NCBI GenBank assembly: GCA_002682825.1
Contig: NOKP01000018.1
Location: forward strand, 1 to 64,000
Length of the DNA: 64,000 bases
Direction: 5' to 3'
DNA from: Neonectria sp. B-13
Lineage: Eukaryota > Ascomycota > Sordariomycetes > Hypocreales > Nectriaceae
This document shows positions 33,715 through 45,497 of the stretch, piece after piece (position 1 is the first letter of the stretch; the number at the start of each line of letters is the position of its first letter). The position numbers and the translations under genes were made by a program. The notes under the pieces were generated by a model. That model did not search any database, was not told where the DNA came from, and saw nothing but the letters and a program-made list of their open reading frames with translations.

Positions 33715-34336
33715 ATGAAATTCTCGTTGACCACCAACATCTTGACGCTTGTCCTGACGGCCGCCGTCTCTACTGGTCAGCGCCTTGGCATCCCCTCATT
33801 CGAGTTCCTCTACACCGTCAATGCTACTTTGGGCGAGCGCTGGCAGATTGGAGACTACGGCCAAGGCAGCCGCGTCGTCATCCCAATCACCGGAGGCTCC
33901 TTCGCCGGTCCGCGTATGTCTGGCACAGTCAACAACCTCGGCGCCGACTGGGGCGTCACCGACACAAAGGGCGTCTTCTTTCCCGATACGCGGTATAACT
34001 TGCGGACCGACGACGGCGCCGACATTTATATCCAAACTTCAGGCCCTACGCAGCCCAATAACCAAACATTGCTGAGGGGCGTGTTCCATACTGGACATCC
34101 AGACTATGAGTGGCTCAACTACATCGTTGCGACGGGCGTCTTGCAACGGCCTACAGGCGAGGACAAGGGCAAGTATGTGCTGATTGACATGTGGCAGGTA
34201 AGTCATCGTCATTGAACTATAATCCACATCTGTGCTTTGTTCTGTATTTTTGCTCGTAACAGCCGTTGCAGATTAGAGGTAGGCTAACCTTGTTTGACAG
34301 GTGGTTTTGCCCTCGTGTCCGGATTCAGGTTGCTAG
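33715..34336 (+). CDS. Secreted DUF3237-family protein
   Basis: Two exons (33715-34197 and 34301-34336) give 172 residues. A signal peptide (MKFSLTTNILTLVLTAAVSTG) is followed by a complete DUF3237 beta-barrel: FEFLYTVNATLGERWQIGD, GGSFAGPRMSGTV, GADWGVTDTKGVFFPDTRYNLRTDDGADIYIQ and HPDYEWLNYIVATGVL. The 103-nt intron starts GTAAGT and has a GGCTAACC branch before TTGACAG; after it the protein ends VVLPSCPDSGC. Intron retention would end the protein at SHRH. Family members are small proteins without a known reaction. Here an extracellular location is expected. Potential N-glycosylation sites include NATL and NNQT. Confidence 0.75.
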
Positions 34337-35110
34337 GGCGAGCTCCACGGCGACACTTGCAAGATACAGATCCCAAGGTCGCCGTGGATATTGTAGAGTT
34401 AAGCCAACTTCAGCTTACCTACGCAAATCGATGTCGCAACGTTCAGCAGTCTGCATTTCGCCTTGCTCAAAACCATGCCTCAAGCTTGGGTTGACAAGGA
34501 GCCACGACCAGGACACTACAACGAACAAGACTCTTCAACTAAGTCACCGAACTATGCTATTCAGGCAAGTCATCAGCTATTGCGACTTGCACAAATTTGG
34601 AACCTTTCAGAGATTCATGGTTGAATCGTCGCCCTGGTTGAGTGAGAGAAGCAAGCCATCGAACGCCGGTGTGGGCCTAGCAAATCGACGCCATTGCTCG
34701 TCAATTCAAGGGCGCGCACAATTGTCAAAAACGAGCTAAGATTGAAGAATTCTCACACTTGGAACGAATCATAGAACATTCCAGCTGAATCCTTCTCCCC
34801 GGCCCTGCATGACCATCGGAAGCTAGAGAGATAACGCATCGAGGTCTCACATATAATAGCCGAGTAGCGCGCTACTGGCTGCAATATTTTTCTGCTCAGG
34901 GAAGACAGCAATTATCGACGAACCAACAAGAATTCGAGTTATCTCGCTGCTTGAACAGTGACTGCAGTATATATATAAAATCGGCTTCCATTACTTTATC
35001 ACTGGTCTTATTCAATACGTCAATTGACTTCAAGCCTACTCTAACCTACCGGAGCCTTCGTCTTGAGCTCTACAACCTGAGAACAGAAAGGAGCATATTG
35101 CATTCACACA
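34337..35110. other. Intergenic region with TATA box of the GNAT gene
   Basis: Short frames only. TATATATAAAA at about 34970-34980 lies roughly 130 nt upstream of the GNAT start and is the probable TATA element. Confidence 0.45.
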
Positions 35111-35674
35111 ATGACGATAGCGAAACTGCACCAATATTCTCCTGGGGTAGAGAAGGCTGTTTCCATCCGCAAGGTGCTGCTAGCAGATGCCTCAAGCATC
35201 GCAAAGCTGGGGGCTCACGTCTTCACCGCTACGTTTGGGCACTCGGTAGCACCACATGAACTTCAAGCATTTCTCGACGAAGAATACACCACCTCCGCAA
35301 TCATCAAGGATATTGAAGATGAGAGGAAAGACATCATAGTCGCAACGGGCTCAGAAGGCGAGATATTGGGCTTTTCTTACCTTACCACCGGCAGCTTCGA
35401 GCCGTGTGTTGACCATATCGAGAACAAGGTCGAGCTCCAGAGAATCTATGTTCATCCATCAGGGCAAGGGAAGGGCGTCGGCCGCTTGCTTTCGTCAACA
35501 ATAGACGACATGGCAAAGGAAAAAGGGTTCAAGAACATCTGGCTCGGTGTTTGGGAGGAGAATGCAAGAGCTCTAAAGGCCTACAGAAAATGGGGGTACC
35601 AGCAGGTTGGGCATCATGACTTTGTGGTTGGGACAGTCGTCCAGAGGGATCAGGTCTTGTTGAAGAGTCTGTGA
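35111..35674 (+). CDS. GNAT-family N-acetyltransferase
   Basis: An intronless 187-residue protein, cytosolic. The GNAT core runs from SIRKVLLADASSIAKLGAHVF through the acetyl-CoA motif A, VELQRIYVHPSGQGKGVGRLL, whose Q-G-K-G-V-G loop binds the pyrophosphate. Motif B follows as NIWLGVWEENARALKAYRKWGY. It ends with a beta-strand (VGTVVQRDQVLLKSL). Length is typical for single-domain acetyltransferases resembling bacterial RimI-like or spermidine acetyltransferase relatives. The substrate is unknown. The ATG at 35111 follows a normal A-rich context (CACACAATG). Confidence 0.9.
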   Translation: MTIAKLHQYSPGVEKAVSIRKVLLADASSIAKLGAHVFTATFGHSVAPHELQAFLDEEYTTSAIIKDIEDERKDIIVATGSEGEILGFSYLTTGSFEPCVDHIENKVELQRIYVHPSGQGKGVGRLLSSTIDDMAKEKGFKNIWLGVWEENARALKAYRKWGYQQVGHHDFVVGTVVQRDQVLLKSL

Positions 35675-36139
35675 GATTGGGAGAAGGTCATCAACTACAA
35701 AAGGTTGCATCCAGCGAGCTTGGCTTTTTTTATTACATGGAATTTAGAAAGTATATATGGCTCATCCGAGACGAAGATAAATAGGTTCGTCTTGCTCCTA
35801 CCTAGCGCTGTGTTAATGCTTGTCTCACGCAGCCGTGTCCGCCAAGGATGTCACTATTCCAGTGCACTTCAAACTGCCGATTTCCTTCGGGCTTGTCAGC
35901 CATCACGCTACAGAACCTATCAAGGTTGATTGTGTTGAAACATGAAACTAACGATGCAAAAGGAATACATTCATCCACAAAGGTCGTAGACTAGACTCCG
36001 TAGCAGAGGTTATCAAGGTGCTCAGCCCAGCCGCCTACGACCCCGCTATCACGGCAACACAGCGGCTCATTAAAAGACCATGCATGGCCAAACCGTCATC
36101 CTCTTCAAAATCTTCCACGTCATTCCAAACATCAACAGT
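35675..36139. other. Intergenic region
   Basis: Separates two forward genes. It contains an in-frame upstream ATG at 36080 that would extend the next protein by 20 residues not expected for the family. Confidence 0.4.
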
Positions 36140-37228
36140 ATGGGACGAACTGAACCCTCAGGTGGCCAACCGCCCGCGAGCTTCCGCCGTGATGCCCGTG
36201 CGAAAAAGGCCAAGGCTACGATAAACCAACTCATTCCTTCGCTACTCCCAACACATCCTCGCGCGCGGCGGGGAATCGACGCTACAGAACTGATTGTCAA
36301 CCCGCCTCCAGTGCAGAGAACAGAGACATCAACAGAAACGAAAGATGGACCTCGTCTCACACTTCGAGTGGCCGATACCCTGACTGCTGCCCGCTCGCTT
36401 CTCGAAAACACGGCTCATCACGCTCGCAAGGTGTCAAAAGTCGCCATCCTGAACATGGCCTCACCGCTGTCACCCGGTGGTGGGTTTCTCAACGGTGCGA
36501 GCAGCCAAGAGGAGTCACTCTGTATGCGCACAACATTGCTTCCGTCGTTGAAGGACAACTACTATCGCTTGCCGGAGCTGGGGGCGGTTTACACACCAGA
36601 TGTGCTGGTCTTCAGAGACGAAGGGGCCGACGAAGTGCTGGACAAAAATGACCGATGGTTCGTGGATTGCATCAGCGCGGCAATGCTACGGGGGCCGGAG
36701 ACGGACCGCGACGACGCTGGGAGAGGATCATATGCAAACGAAAAGGATCGGGAGCTAGCTGTACAGAAAATGAAGATGGTGATGCGAATTTGCCAGGCGA
36801 AAGGCGTCACCAAAGTCGTGCTCGGTGCTTGGGGTTGCGGCGCGTATGGAAACCCCGTGGGCGAGGTGGCTGCAGCTTGGAGGAAAGTCCTCTTGCCTAG
36901 AAAAGAGAACAAGACAAAAAGGAATGACAGAAGGGAGGTCTGGGATGGCGTCGAAGATGTCGTTTTCGCTATCAAGGATGCTGGGATGGCCGATTCGTTC
37001 GGGACGGCTTTTGGCGAGCGCCTTGTACGAGAGGAGATGCCTGCAACCGATGAGGTTGGGGAAGACGAAGAGGCAGATCCAGAAGAGATCAGAAAGCAGG
37101 AGCTGAAAGTCAAGATCCGCGAGTTGGAGCAACGGATTGATACGACGACAAACCCCCAAATTAAGACGGGCCTTGGTGGTATCCTGTCGGGGTTGATCAA
37201 CCAGCTGCCTAAGGATCAAGATCCCTGA
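36140..37228 (+). CDS. Microbial-type PARG-like macrodomain protein (TIGR02452/DUF2263)
   Basis: An intronless protein of 362 residues from the ATG at 36140 (MGRTEPSGGQPP); the ATG at 36080 would add 20 residues. The N-terminal block RRDARAKKAKATINQLIP is characteristic of the family. The macrodomain holds KVAILNMASPLSPGGGFLNGASSQEESLCMRT, carrying the PARG signature GGG followed by QEE, whose glutamates cleave ADP-ribose bonds. VVLGAWGCGAYGNPVGEVAAAW is the phosphate-binding loop. A C-terminal acidic stretch and coiled-coil-like helix (KVKIRELEQRI) follow. The predicted role is removal of poly- or mono-ADP-ribose from proteins. All key residues are present. Confidence 0.9.
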   Translation: MGRTEPSGGQPPASFRRDARAKKAKATINQLIPSLLPTHPRARRGIDATELIVNPPPVQRTETSTETKDGPRLTLRVADTLTAARSLLENTAHHARKVSKVAILNMASPLSPGGGFLNGASSQEESLCMRTTLLPSLKDNYYRLPELGAVYTPDVLVFRDEGADEVLDKNDRWFVDCISAAMLRGPETDRDDAGRGSYANEKDRELAVQKMKMVMRICQAKGVTKVVLGAWGCGAYGNPVGEVAAAWRKVLLPRKENKTKRNDRREVWDGVEDVVFAIKDAGMADSFGTAFGERLVREEMPATDEVGEDEEADPEEIRKQELKVKIRELEQRIDTTTNPQIKTGLGGILSGLINQLPKDQDP

Positions 37229-37534
37229 TGATTCATTGTTTCTGCCCTTTATTTATGAATTGGGAACGAGTATTCACAGCGAAAATGAAGTCTGAATATG
37301 GAACAAGTCATTCACTTTTCTTTTGTCACGGATGATGGTCCGATTTCTGAGTTCCACTCCAAACGCGCTCGTTAATGAACTATCGACTTAAATAGGCCCC
37401 TTGGGATTCAGTGTATCAAACCTTCTTTAATCGCAGTCTTATGACGATGGCCGTATTTTACACTGAAGTACACTACTCTGCTGGGTACTGGTATTACCCG
37501 TCCCGGCGCTAAATTATGGGTATCCCCATCAACA

Positions 37535-40500
37535 TCATTTTACTTCAAACTCCTCCTTCCATGCCAAGTACTGGTATGTAATGTAGACAGAAAACAAAGC
37601 GACCAGGAAAGCCCCCAGGCCAAATGCTGCTGAGTCATCTGACGTGAATACTGTATAAACAACAACCATAACCCCAATCGCAACAAGCAAAATGAGAACT
37701 AGAAACATGATAAACGTCCAGTTCAAGCTTTCGTTGATTCGTATCCCCCATCCAATGACGCGTTGGCCATCAGCGCCCGGTAGTCGAACCAAGGGCTCAC
37801 GAAGCTTCTTGGGAAACGTCGTCATCCAGAACGTGTCGGCATGAGGGCCTGGCTTCAGCAAGTGCGATAGTGGGATTTCGGCAAGTTCAACATCGTCCAT
37901 CGGGACGGGCTCGTATTGGTATCTTCCTGTTTTTACTTCCGTCTCTGGGGGAAGGTTTTTTGTCTTGAACCTGCTAGGGCAGCATTCTTCCCTAATTGGT
38001 ATTAATTAAAACTAGTTGAGAGAGTCAGGTCATCTGCTTGTTGATTACTGAAAATGCTGGTTAATCAAAATATTGGTACGTACTCGAACAAAGTCTCCAG
38101 ATGTAATCTTGTGTAAGTGTGCTCCACGGAAGAGTTCTCCAAGTCTTAGAAGCGAAAAAGGCCTGGTGAGCTGTGGCGGAAGGCTAGGCAGTCTTGACGA
38201 AATACCAAGTAGCAACTTGCTCATCCAGGATGGAACAAGTAACGAAAGCGACCATTCATTTTCACTTCGTACCGTTCGGTACTTCTGGTACATGTTTTGG
38301 AATAAGTACTGGTCGCTGGTAAGGAATGTTGTTTCGAGATGGGCCAGTGCTGTGGAGCTTTTCGTGTTGATACATAGAAGAACGTATCGAGGGTCTCCAG
38401 GTACAACAAGTCTCGAATTTCGAGATACTATAGCCCCAATCGGAACAGGCGGTGACGTTCGCAAATTCTGAAGCGGCACCCCACTGAGCTGCTGGCCCTT
38501 TGCAAGAGGCTGGAGGTGAGCTTGAGGTGGAGGTCCCGGTTGACTCGGAGACTGTGAATTCTGTAACTGAGTGGTCACAGCAGCGACGCCTTTAACAAAG
38601 CCTCTGTCGAAATCTGTGGATTCCACCTGGTGATAACTGTCGAACGTCAACATAGGAAAGATCTCCACAGCCCTAAATACATATTAGATATTCCCATCGT
38701 TGTCATAAAGAAGATGTAGAAAATGACTGACACATGTGTACCAAAGACGTTGATACTGTGGTAGAGGTGGAGAGCAGGTGTTGATCAGCCAGCACCGTAA
38801 CCATGAGAGTGCAGCCACGTCTGGGTTGGGTAGTCTAAAGCCTTCGCGCGTCTTGGCCTTGTACTGATCGCTGCTTTCATAAACATCGTTGTCGCTAATC
38901 TTGCCTCCTTTGCTAGCACTGTCTGCCTCCTCTGGATCAGGCAATCGTAGAAGTGGCTTGCTCTGGCTGATGGTGTCCATAAATGTTGGCCACGCTGCCG
39001 ATTCCCTAATTTCCTCCATAGCAAGGTAATTTGCGTAGTTATCCTTTGCCACTTTCATGCAAATCCCGAGAACTAACAGGAAACCGAAATCTGATATCAA
39101 AATGCCGACGAGTACCAATTCTGTTTCCGTAAAGGGTGGAAAAACATAGTAACAAAGCAGATTATGAACGAAAACAAGACCCAATGCAAAAAGCAGTATG
39201 TTCTCTGTCTCAGCTATATTCCAAGCCGGTTCTTGGGGGAGGGGCAGCATGTTCCTCCATCTTCGTTTCGCATCTCGTGCTATGTTGTAGAAGGAGGTAA
39301 TAGGTTGGTGATGATCTGCTGCTTGGCCTCGATTCATATGATCTCTGCGTAATAGTGAACAAACACTTGTTGCATATGTCGGATTTCGCGTGCTAGGAGC
39401 GAAGGCGGCGAGTAGAGGCGATGTGTTGCCATCTCCAATTTGGGAGTTTTCGAATTCCCTCTCAGCGCCTGGAAGATCAGGTTCTCTGTCGGAGTCGCCG
39501 AGTCGAAGTCTTCGCTGTTGTCTCTTCAACAACTTCTCCATAGACTTCAAAATCGGCGAATGGTCTTTGCTGCGGATTCCTGAAATATCCACCAACGCTT
39601 GCATCAGAAGCTTTTGAGCCTCGTTCCATTGGCCTTGCTCCCGAAACAGCCCCAAGTAATGCATAGATGATAACGCACGTGTAGATTTTGCGCCCAGCGT
39701 AATCTCTATTATATCCATCATATCCAAGAAAGGAAGTTCGCTCTTCGCCCACTGGGTTTTATTCCTGAGTGTCAAGACTAAACCGCTGATGCCCATCAGC
39801 GTTCTTGGATGGCCGATACCAGTTAGCCAGCCTGGTCTCACACTCGCATCAAGTGCTCTTTGCGACGTCTTTCCTGCCACCTCATACTCTTTTTGAGGTT
39901 GCAGTGCCAACGCGGAAAATAGTACCAATGCAGAATGCAGGACTGACGCAAACCCACTCATTGTTGAGACCGTGGTACCATGATCTCCAACAAATACCCA
40001 GAAAATCTTCTTCAGAGCTCGTCCATATGTATGGCCTGCTTTCCCGTGACTGTCTTGGATTTCGAGTCCCCATGCAAGATCTGTCATGATTTCGACTGCA
40101 TGTTGGTGGTCTCTCTCCAGCGGTCGCTGGGCAAGCTCCTCCACCTCATTAAAGATTCTTCTTCTGAATCCATAACACTATTCAGTTGAAAGAAGTGCGT
40201 CCCGCCTCCAAAAGCTTTCCTCGCTTTCCGGGTGAGCATATGAACTGTGGTCCAAAATCAGCTGCAAGATTATTCTTAATAACAGCCGCTTCCACCTTTT
40301 CATATCGTCAAAGCTTGAGAGCCAAATCTGTATGCAGTTCTGCACCAAGGCATTCATACCAAGGATATTCCGTTGAGGACTTCTTGTTACTAACGCGTAT
40401 CCGCACAGGAGCTCAAGGTCTGTCTCTAGCTGAAACTGGCGACTTGTTATCAAGTTATCTGTGATGTCCCCTTCGCAATGGATGTATGCTTGAAGTACAG

Positions 40501-41556
40501 ACTCATGAATCGCTTGTGGGTTGAAGAAACTCATGAAGAACAGCAGATTAGCAGCCGATGGTCGCTCGCGAAGAACTTGTTCCAAAACGATCTGCAGTGT
40601 GGTGACAACTTGAATGGAGCTGGCCCCAAACATATGGGGATCTTCTTGAACGTGTCGAGTAAGTCTGAGATGCTTTTCCTTGAACTCAAGGTATGTAGAT
40701 ACTGGCATCTGTGGACTCTGACGTTTTAGAAAGACACCTACAAGTGTAATCGCGAGTGGTAGGTGTTGGAGAGCGAAAGCCAGCTCCCCTACAGAAGCTT
40801 CTTCATAGTCACTTCCAGCCTTGTTTCTCACAAGCTGTCTGGCTTCGTGGTTGCCCATCAGGCCTACCTCGAAGATATTCTCTCGGTCGCCTGCGAATTC
40901 TTCTGCCACACCCTTACTTCGCGTTGTGACGACGACAGATCCGTTGAGACTGCGTGGAAGTAGTGTAGCGAGATTCTGGGCAGTCGATAAGCCATCAGCA
41001 CCAGCCTCCCAAGCCTCGCTCAGATAATCAAGGATTATGACCTATGGCCCGTCGTTCTTGGTGCTCAGCCAGGCTTTCACCAAGCTCTGGATGTTTATTC
41101 CGGGGTTTCCTCGGGTAGGCAGCTGTAGTATATGTGCGATGGGCTGGTGTATGTCGCCAAGTCGATCAAAAGTACTGGCAGGCACCCAAAGAACCGCAGT
41201 CTCGGGGCATCTTTCCTGGATTTGGTGCGCATATTGGAGAGCAATCTGGGATTTGCTAATTTTGTGAGCCAAGTCCGAGTGAATATAGATACACACACTT
41301 ACCCTATTCCTCCTGGGCCGACGAGGGCAACACGAGCGGCTGGCTTTGCACACCTTTCATGGAGCCAGCCTAGGATTTCAGGACGATCGACGAAGTTGGG
41401 ATCCGGAGGGAAGGGCACAGTCGAGACCAACCTGCGGTCGGGGTGTGGGTTTGTCTCGTTGGACGAATCGGTAGACACCATGTTGGTAACTACATGGGAT
41501 GAATCTCCCAGAGGCGAGAGAAAATCACTTGGCTTCGTGGGAGAGTGAAGTGGCAT
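37535..41556 (-). pseudogene. NLR-like gene (P-loop NTPase + TPR-like + membrane tail) with nonsense codons
   Basis: The reverse strand starts at ATG 41556 (MPLHSPTKPSDF). Exon 1 (41556-41303) splices to 41255, giving NFVDRPEILGWLHE and Walker A VALVGPGGIGKSQIALQYAHQ. An in-frame TAG at 41044-41042 interrupts NDGP*VIILDYL, the Walker B region, where Trp is expected. The same frame then continues through TTRSKGVAEEFAG and FALQHLPLAITLVG (NB-ARC/NACHT-like) to a second TAG at 40180-40178 (LLSTE*CYGFRRRIF, probably a former Gln). After that comes a helical-repeat region (HPRTLMGISGLVLTL, TPR-like), paired membrane helices near 39100-39200 and a C-terminal block with two helices at 37600-37720. 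The splice phases near 38670 and 37980-38090 do not close. Probably an inactivated STAND immune-type gene. Confidence 0.65.
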
Positions 41557-42088
41557 AAGGTGAAGGCAGGTTGCAACCCCCGGGACACAGCCTGGTCTGC
41601 TACAAGAGGGGAAAATCCCGCACCAGGGTTAACTACATAAAAGACTTGGTGGCTTGAAAATGTGACACATGACATAAAGTACGTGTTGTACAGCCTTGTC
41701 TTCCAATCCAAGGCAGAATCGCCCCCAACCAGACCCAGAGAGGCCGTTGGCTACAGGCCAGCTCAGCCACACGTACTTGATTGATCCCCGTCAACATCCC
41801 AAGACAGCTTCTTGAGTCTGCATATACACAAGTCTGTAGTGACGCTCAGCTAGTCTTGGAAAAATAAGTCATGAAGGTGATAGCTAGGGCTGTAGCTAGT
41901 GTTAGTGAGAGTGACGATGCATGCAGTGTGCTTCTTGCAAGTTTTTGACTTTCAGGTCGTTCACACCCGTCATCTAATTGAGTCAAAGTACCAGACTTGT
42001 CATTCAGCTATATGGTCGTAACCCTGATAAAAAAACGCTACGCTATCCGTAAATCCTTTCGTCATTCAATCTTGTTCACATATCCCAT
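41557..42088. other. Intergenic region
   Basis: 5' side of the NLR-like pseudogene and 3' flank of the secreted-protein gene. No gene or repeat recognised. Confidence 0.4.
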
Positions 42089-42924
42089 TTAGCAACTGTC
42101 ACCGCCGATGATTACGTTCCAATCCTCGCTAAAGAAGATTTGGCCTGTAATTAAAATTCCTCGTTAGCACTAATTCAAACTGAAGCTGGGCATGTTGTGA
42201 CTTACCCTGAGCCCTCGGCTCCCAGTCGTACCAAGAGCACTTGTCCACAATCTTCTGAGCCATAGCAGCTATGTCCTTGCATGGGACCCTAAGCTTCTCC
42301 TTTGTGTCGTTGCAGAGCCAGATGCCCGAGTCCCACGAGCAGGTAAAACGCTTGCACTTGCTGGGGCCGGCTTCAACCACACAGTCAGAACCGGACCAAT
42401 TGTCGTTGATGTAGTCGATGCCGTCGTGAAAGGCGATGGTGCTGCCGGGGCCATTTCCACCCCATTTGCAAATCGTTTTGCCCTGTAAGCATAGCTGTTA
42501 GTATCTGGAGGGCTGAGCGTTGTGAGGGCTTCGAACCTCCTTGGCCCGCTTGTCAAGCTCGTTGTCGCCATTGAGATCATCAAAGTCGACTTCATCCCCA
42601 TCTTCAATCTCTTCGGTATCGACGGCGCGCTTGACATCATTGGTCTCAGAGAAGACCCCCTGGACTACCTGTTAAATTTGGACTACCGATTTATGGCTCA
42701 ACAATTTTGGGAGATTCCGTACCTTGATTGTTTCTTTCTCGATCTTTTCAATGTCCTTGGCGCTTCTCGCTCCATGAGGAAGGACCTGTAGGTGTGTTAG
42801 TCCAATTATGCTCACAATGCTGCTCCATCTTGTTTCACAGCATCTAGGTCGTCAACTAAGGCAGACTCACCGAGGCGGACGCCAAGACGGCGCAAAACAT
42901 GGTGAGAACGGTGCTGGCCTTCAT
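42089..42924 (-). CDS. Secreted cysteine-rich protein with KR processing sites (effector-like)
   Basis: Five exons on the reverse strand (42924-42871, 42785-42723, 42668-42537, 42482-42206, 42144-42089) total 582 nt, 193 residues. The signal peptide is MKASTVLTMFCAVLASAS. A Glu/Asp-rich pro-region follows, with two Lys-Arg sites (DVKR|A and ELDKR|A) that suit Kex2 cleavage. The mature domain begins near AKEGKTICKWGGNGPG and has eight cysteines, including GSDCVVEAG, SGIWLCNDTKEK and the terminal IIGGDSC. The last exon, QIFFSEDWNVIIGGDSC, is reached only by a GG-phase splice. The pattern (…IWLCND…C…C…GQIF…NVIIG…C) recurs in small secreted proteins of plant-associated ascomycetes, so a role outside the cell, perhaps with a host, is plausible but not shown. 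Confidence 0.78.
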
Positions 42925-45497
42925 GGTGTCCTGAAAGGATGGACTTTATAGGAGAATGGTGATGTTTTGGAATAGTGCTGTGTTGGGATTGTGTGAATGT
43001 TGATGCTCCTGATGGTGATGACAGGACTAAATACTGCCGGAAGTTGTTTATCCTTATACCTTTTTTCTTTACAGTCAGCTTACGAGATTAAAGATAGGTC
43101 CTCCCATGTTGCTGCAATGCTGTCTGGACCATAGACGTAGTGGACTAATTCCAGCCATCTGATTCCCCAATTGCACCTGTATGAGCCGCCTGGTCCCAGT
43201 GCGAAACCGAAGTGCCAGCAAAGCCAGACGCAATACCGATAGCTTGGAAGGCCGTGAGGCTCTCACGATGTCCGAGAATAGCACTCTTGTTGGTCACGCT
43301 CGTAGGTTTGGTAGGCACTGCCCCAACGATGGAATGTTTCAGCCTTCTGATACATGTACCCACTCGACGACACGTCGCCCCCTAAGAGGCGACAGAATTG
43401 AAGTCCCGGGGCTGAGCTTGGCACTTGGGATCTCTCATTGGCGATGGTCATGCGATGGACAACCCCCGGCCCCATATATAAGTATGTACAACACAACACC
43501 GACTGACATCGTGCATGATAGGCATAAAACCGTTGTTTTTCGGGCCAACAGCCATCGACAACAAGCTGCGCCTCAAGCTGGTTGCGGGACTATATCGGAC
43601 CTCGTTATTTGACATGGAATTCTTTTTCAGAGTCGTACAGCTGTCAAGCGTGATGTCGCGTTGTTGAAAATGTTGCATGTCGGGGATCCTCATTGACGCG
43701 GTGTGATGTGTTGATCACAGTAACCCTGCCACGACGTACAGGGATAGCCATGCCCATATGTGATCGAAGCCAAAGCTTAAAAGCAGGAAAAATACTAAGA
43801 CATATCAAATTTACACTCTAAATTCTCGGAACTAGCTTGCATGCAGAGAGTGACCGCGCATGTGCGACAAAAAAAGAACACTTTGGCTTTCATAGATGAG
43901 CCGACTTTATCCCAAAGACCAAACTGTAGTGAGCCGGGCGGATCTCGAGTTGCAACCTGAGTCCCACATCATGCATTACTCGGAGTGTAGCAGCCAACAC
44001 GACAAATCCCGTTATTCTTAGCTTCGTACCACCAACGAATGGTCTCATCGCCACATGTGCATGTGCCATGACCAGACCAATTGCGAAGGTGCGGAGGGAC
44101 AGACAATGTAGAGTGCCCTGGAGCAGACCTACTGTCATCAATCGGGTCGCATCCTGACTGTGGGATCAATTATATCGAAGCAATTACATATTTGGTACTA
44201 ACAGTGGGAATTGATATGACATCAAGGTTATGAGAGGACGTGACATGTCTTCCAAGCAAGAAAAACACCCCTCTGATGCACGACCTCCCACCCAACAACA
44301 CATACGACTTGAGACCGAACCACTTCCTCTCTCACCCATGGGTTCCTCTCTCACCCATGGGTCCTTTGATCTCCCAACCCAAAGCTATCATAACCGAACC
44401 GCTACGCCTGGGCTTGTTATAACAATACGCGCACGATATCTTCTACCACTACATACTTCAGGCAACAAAGCCCACGTCATTGAAGTCAAGGCTCTGGTCT
44501 ATTTCTACCGATGCACCAGAAGCCACCGCCACAACTGTGTCAACCACTTTAAGCCAACAACCTTGTCACCTACCACTCCAGCGAGCCATATCCCTCATGC
44601 CATCGGAGTAGCTGCCAAAAGGCCGATATGATCTGATATACAACAACCCATGTTGAGCCAAGCGGCATAGCATTCATTAACGCGTCATCTTGCCTGGGTC
44701 TCGTTTTTGCTCGTCTTTTTGTTCAAAGTTGCCTCTTTTCCCACTAGCGCGTCCAGATGCTGCCATTCGGCTTGATTAGCAAGACGCCTCGCACTATTCT
44801 ACACTGCATTGAATTACCCCTTCATCCGGGCAGCTTAACATGTCCTCGTTTTTTTCTCAGATAACAGATCTAAGAAAGATATCCTCGTCATCTTCGCTTC
44901 CAGATGAGCTCTTCGTTACCGAGACAAAAAATACGATCGTTCTCCAGATGTATGCCTACTTCTTAATGTGCTGCCAGCTCAATCCATGAAGCTCAAGGGC
45001 TCAACATCTCGAAGTTTGCGAGGCCATTCAGGGGAATTTTGCCAACAATTCAACTGAAATCTAAATGATCCCGTCGCCCGATACAATTGTCACTTGCAGC
45101 TGGTAGCTTAGCCCATTACCTTGGTTATAGCCTCCTCAACACTAAACTGTGGCGTTTTTACCAGACTAGCCACCCAACATCGTCATTTTTACCGAGGCGA
45201 ATTTCTCGTAAGCAGAAAATTAACCAAGAAGGTCCAGTCTGCCCCACGTTTCTCTCCACAGTCTCCCCGCGCTCTTCCTAGGAGCGAGCGAAGACGATCC
45301 CGAGCCTGGTCCGAAAAGATGCATCGCGCTGGGCCGAACAAGCCAATCATCAGCGAGGTGTCCCTGGGACGAGGCTTAGCTAAATTCTTCGAGGTTTACA
45401 TGCCTTGCCCCCATTTTTTTTCTTGGAGACCTGTCCTAGGTTCTTTTCGTCATTACCGTCTTCTCCAATTAGCCATTCTACTCTCGACTCGACTGTC
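42925..45497. other. 2.6-kb intergenic region
   Basis: Holds upstream regions of the secreted-protein gene (reverse) and the Zn2Cys6 gene (forward). A 19-nt perfect tandem duplication (TTCCTCTCTCACCCATGGG) lies at 44324-44361. A reverse frame 44169-43969 has five cysteines and a CAG acceptor at its edge, but no signal-peptide exon could be found. The other frames look non-coding. Confidence 0.4.
44324..44361. repeat. 19-nt tandem duplication
   Basis: Two perfect adjacent copies of TTCCTCTCTCACCCATGGG. Non-coding context. Confidence 0.8.

Noticed and set aside
36080..36139. Upstream in-frame ATG of the PARG-like gene
   Set aside because: The added 20 residues do not fit the family, whose N-terminus normally begins MGR near 36140.
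44230..44631. Forward 133-codon frame with an ATG start
   Set aside because: Low-complexity Pro/Thr/His content, contains the 19-nt tandem duplication and resembles nothing known.
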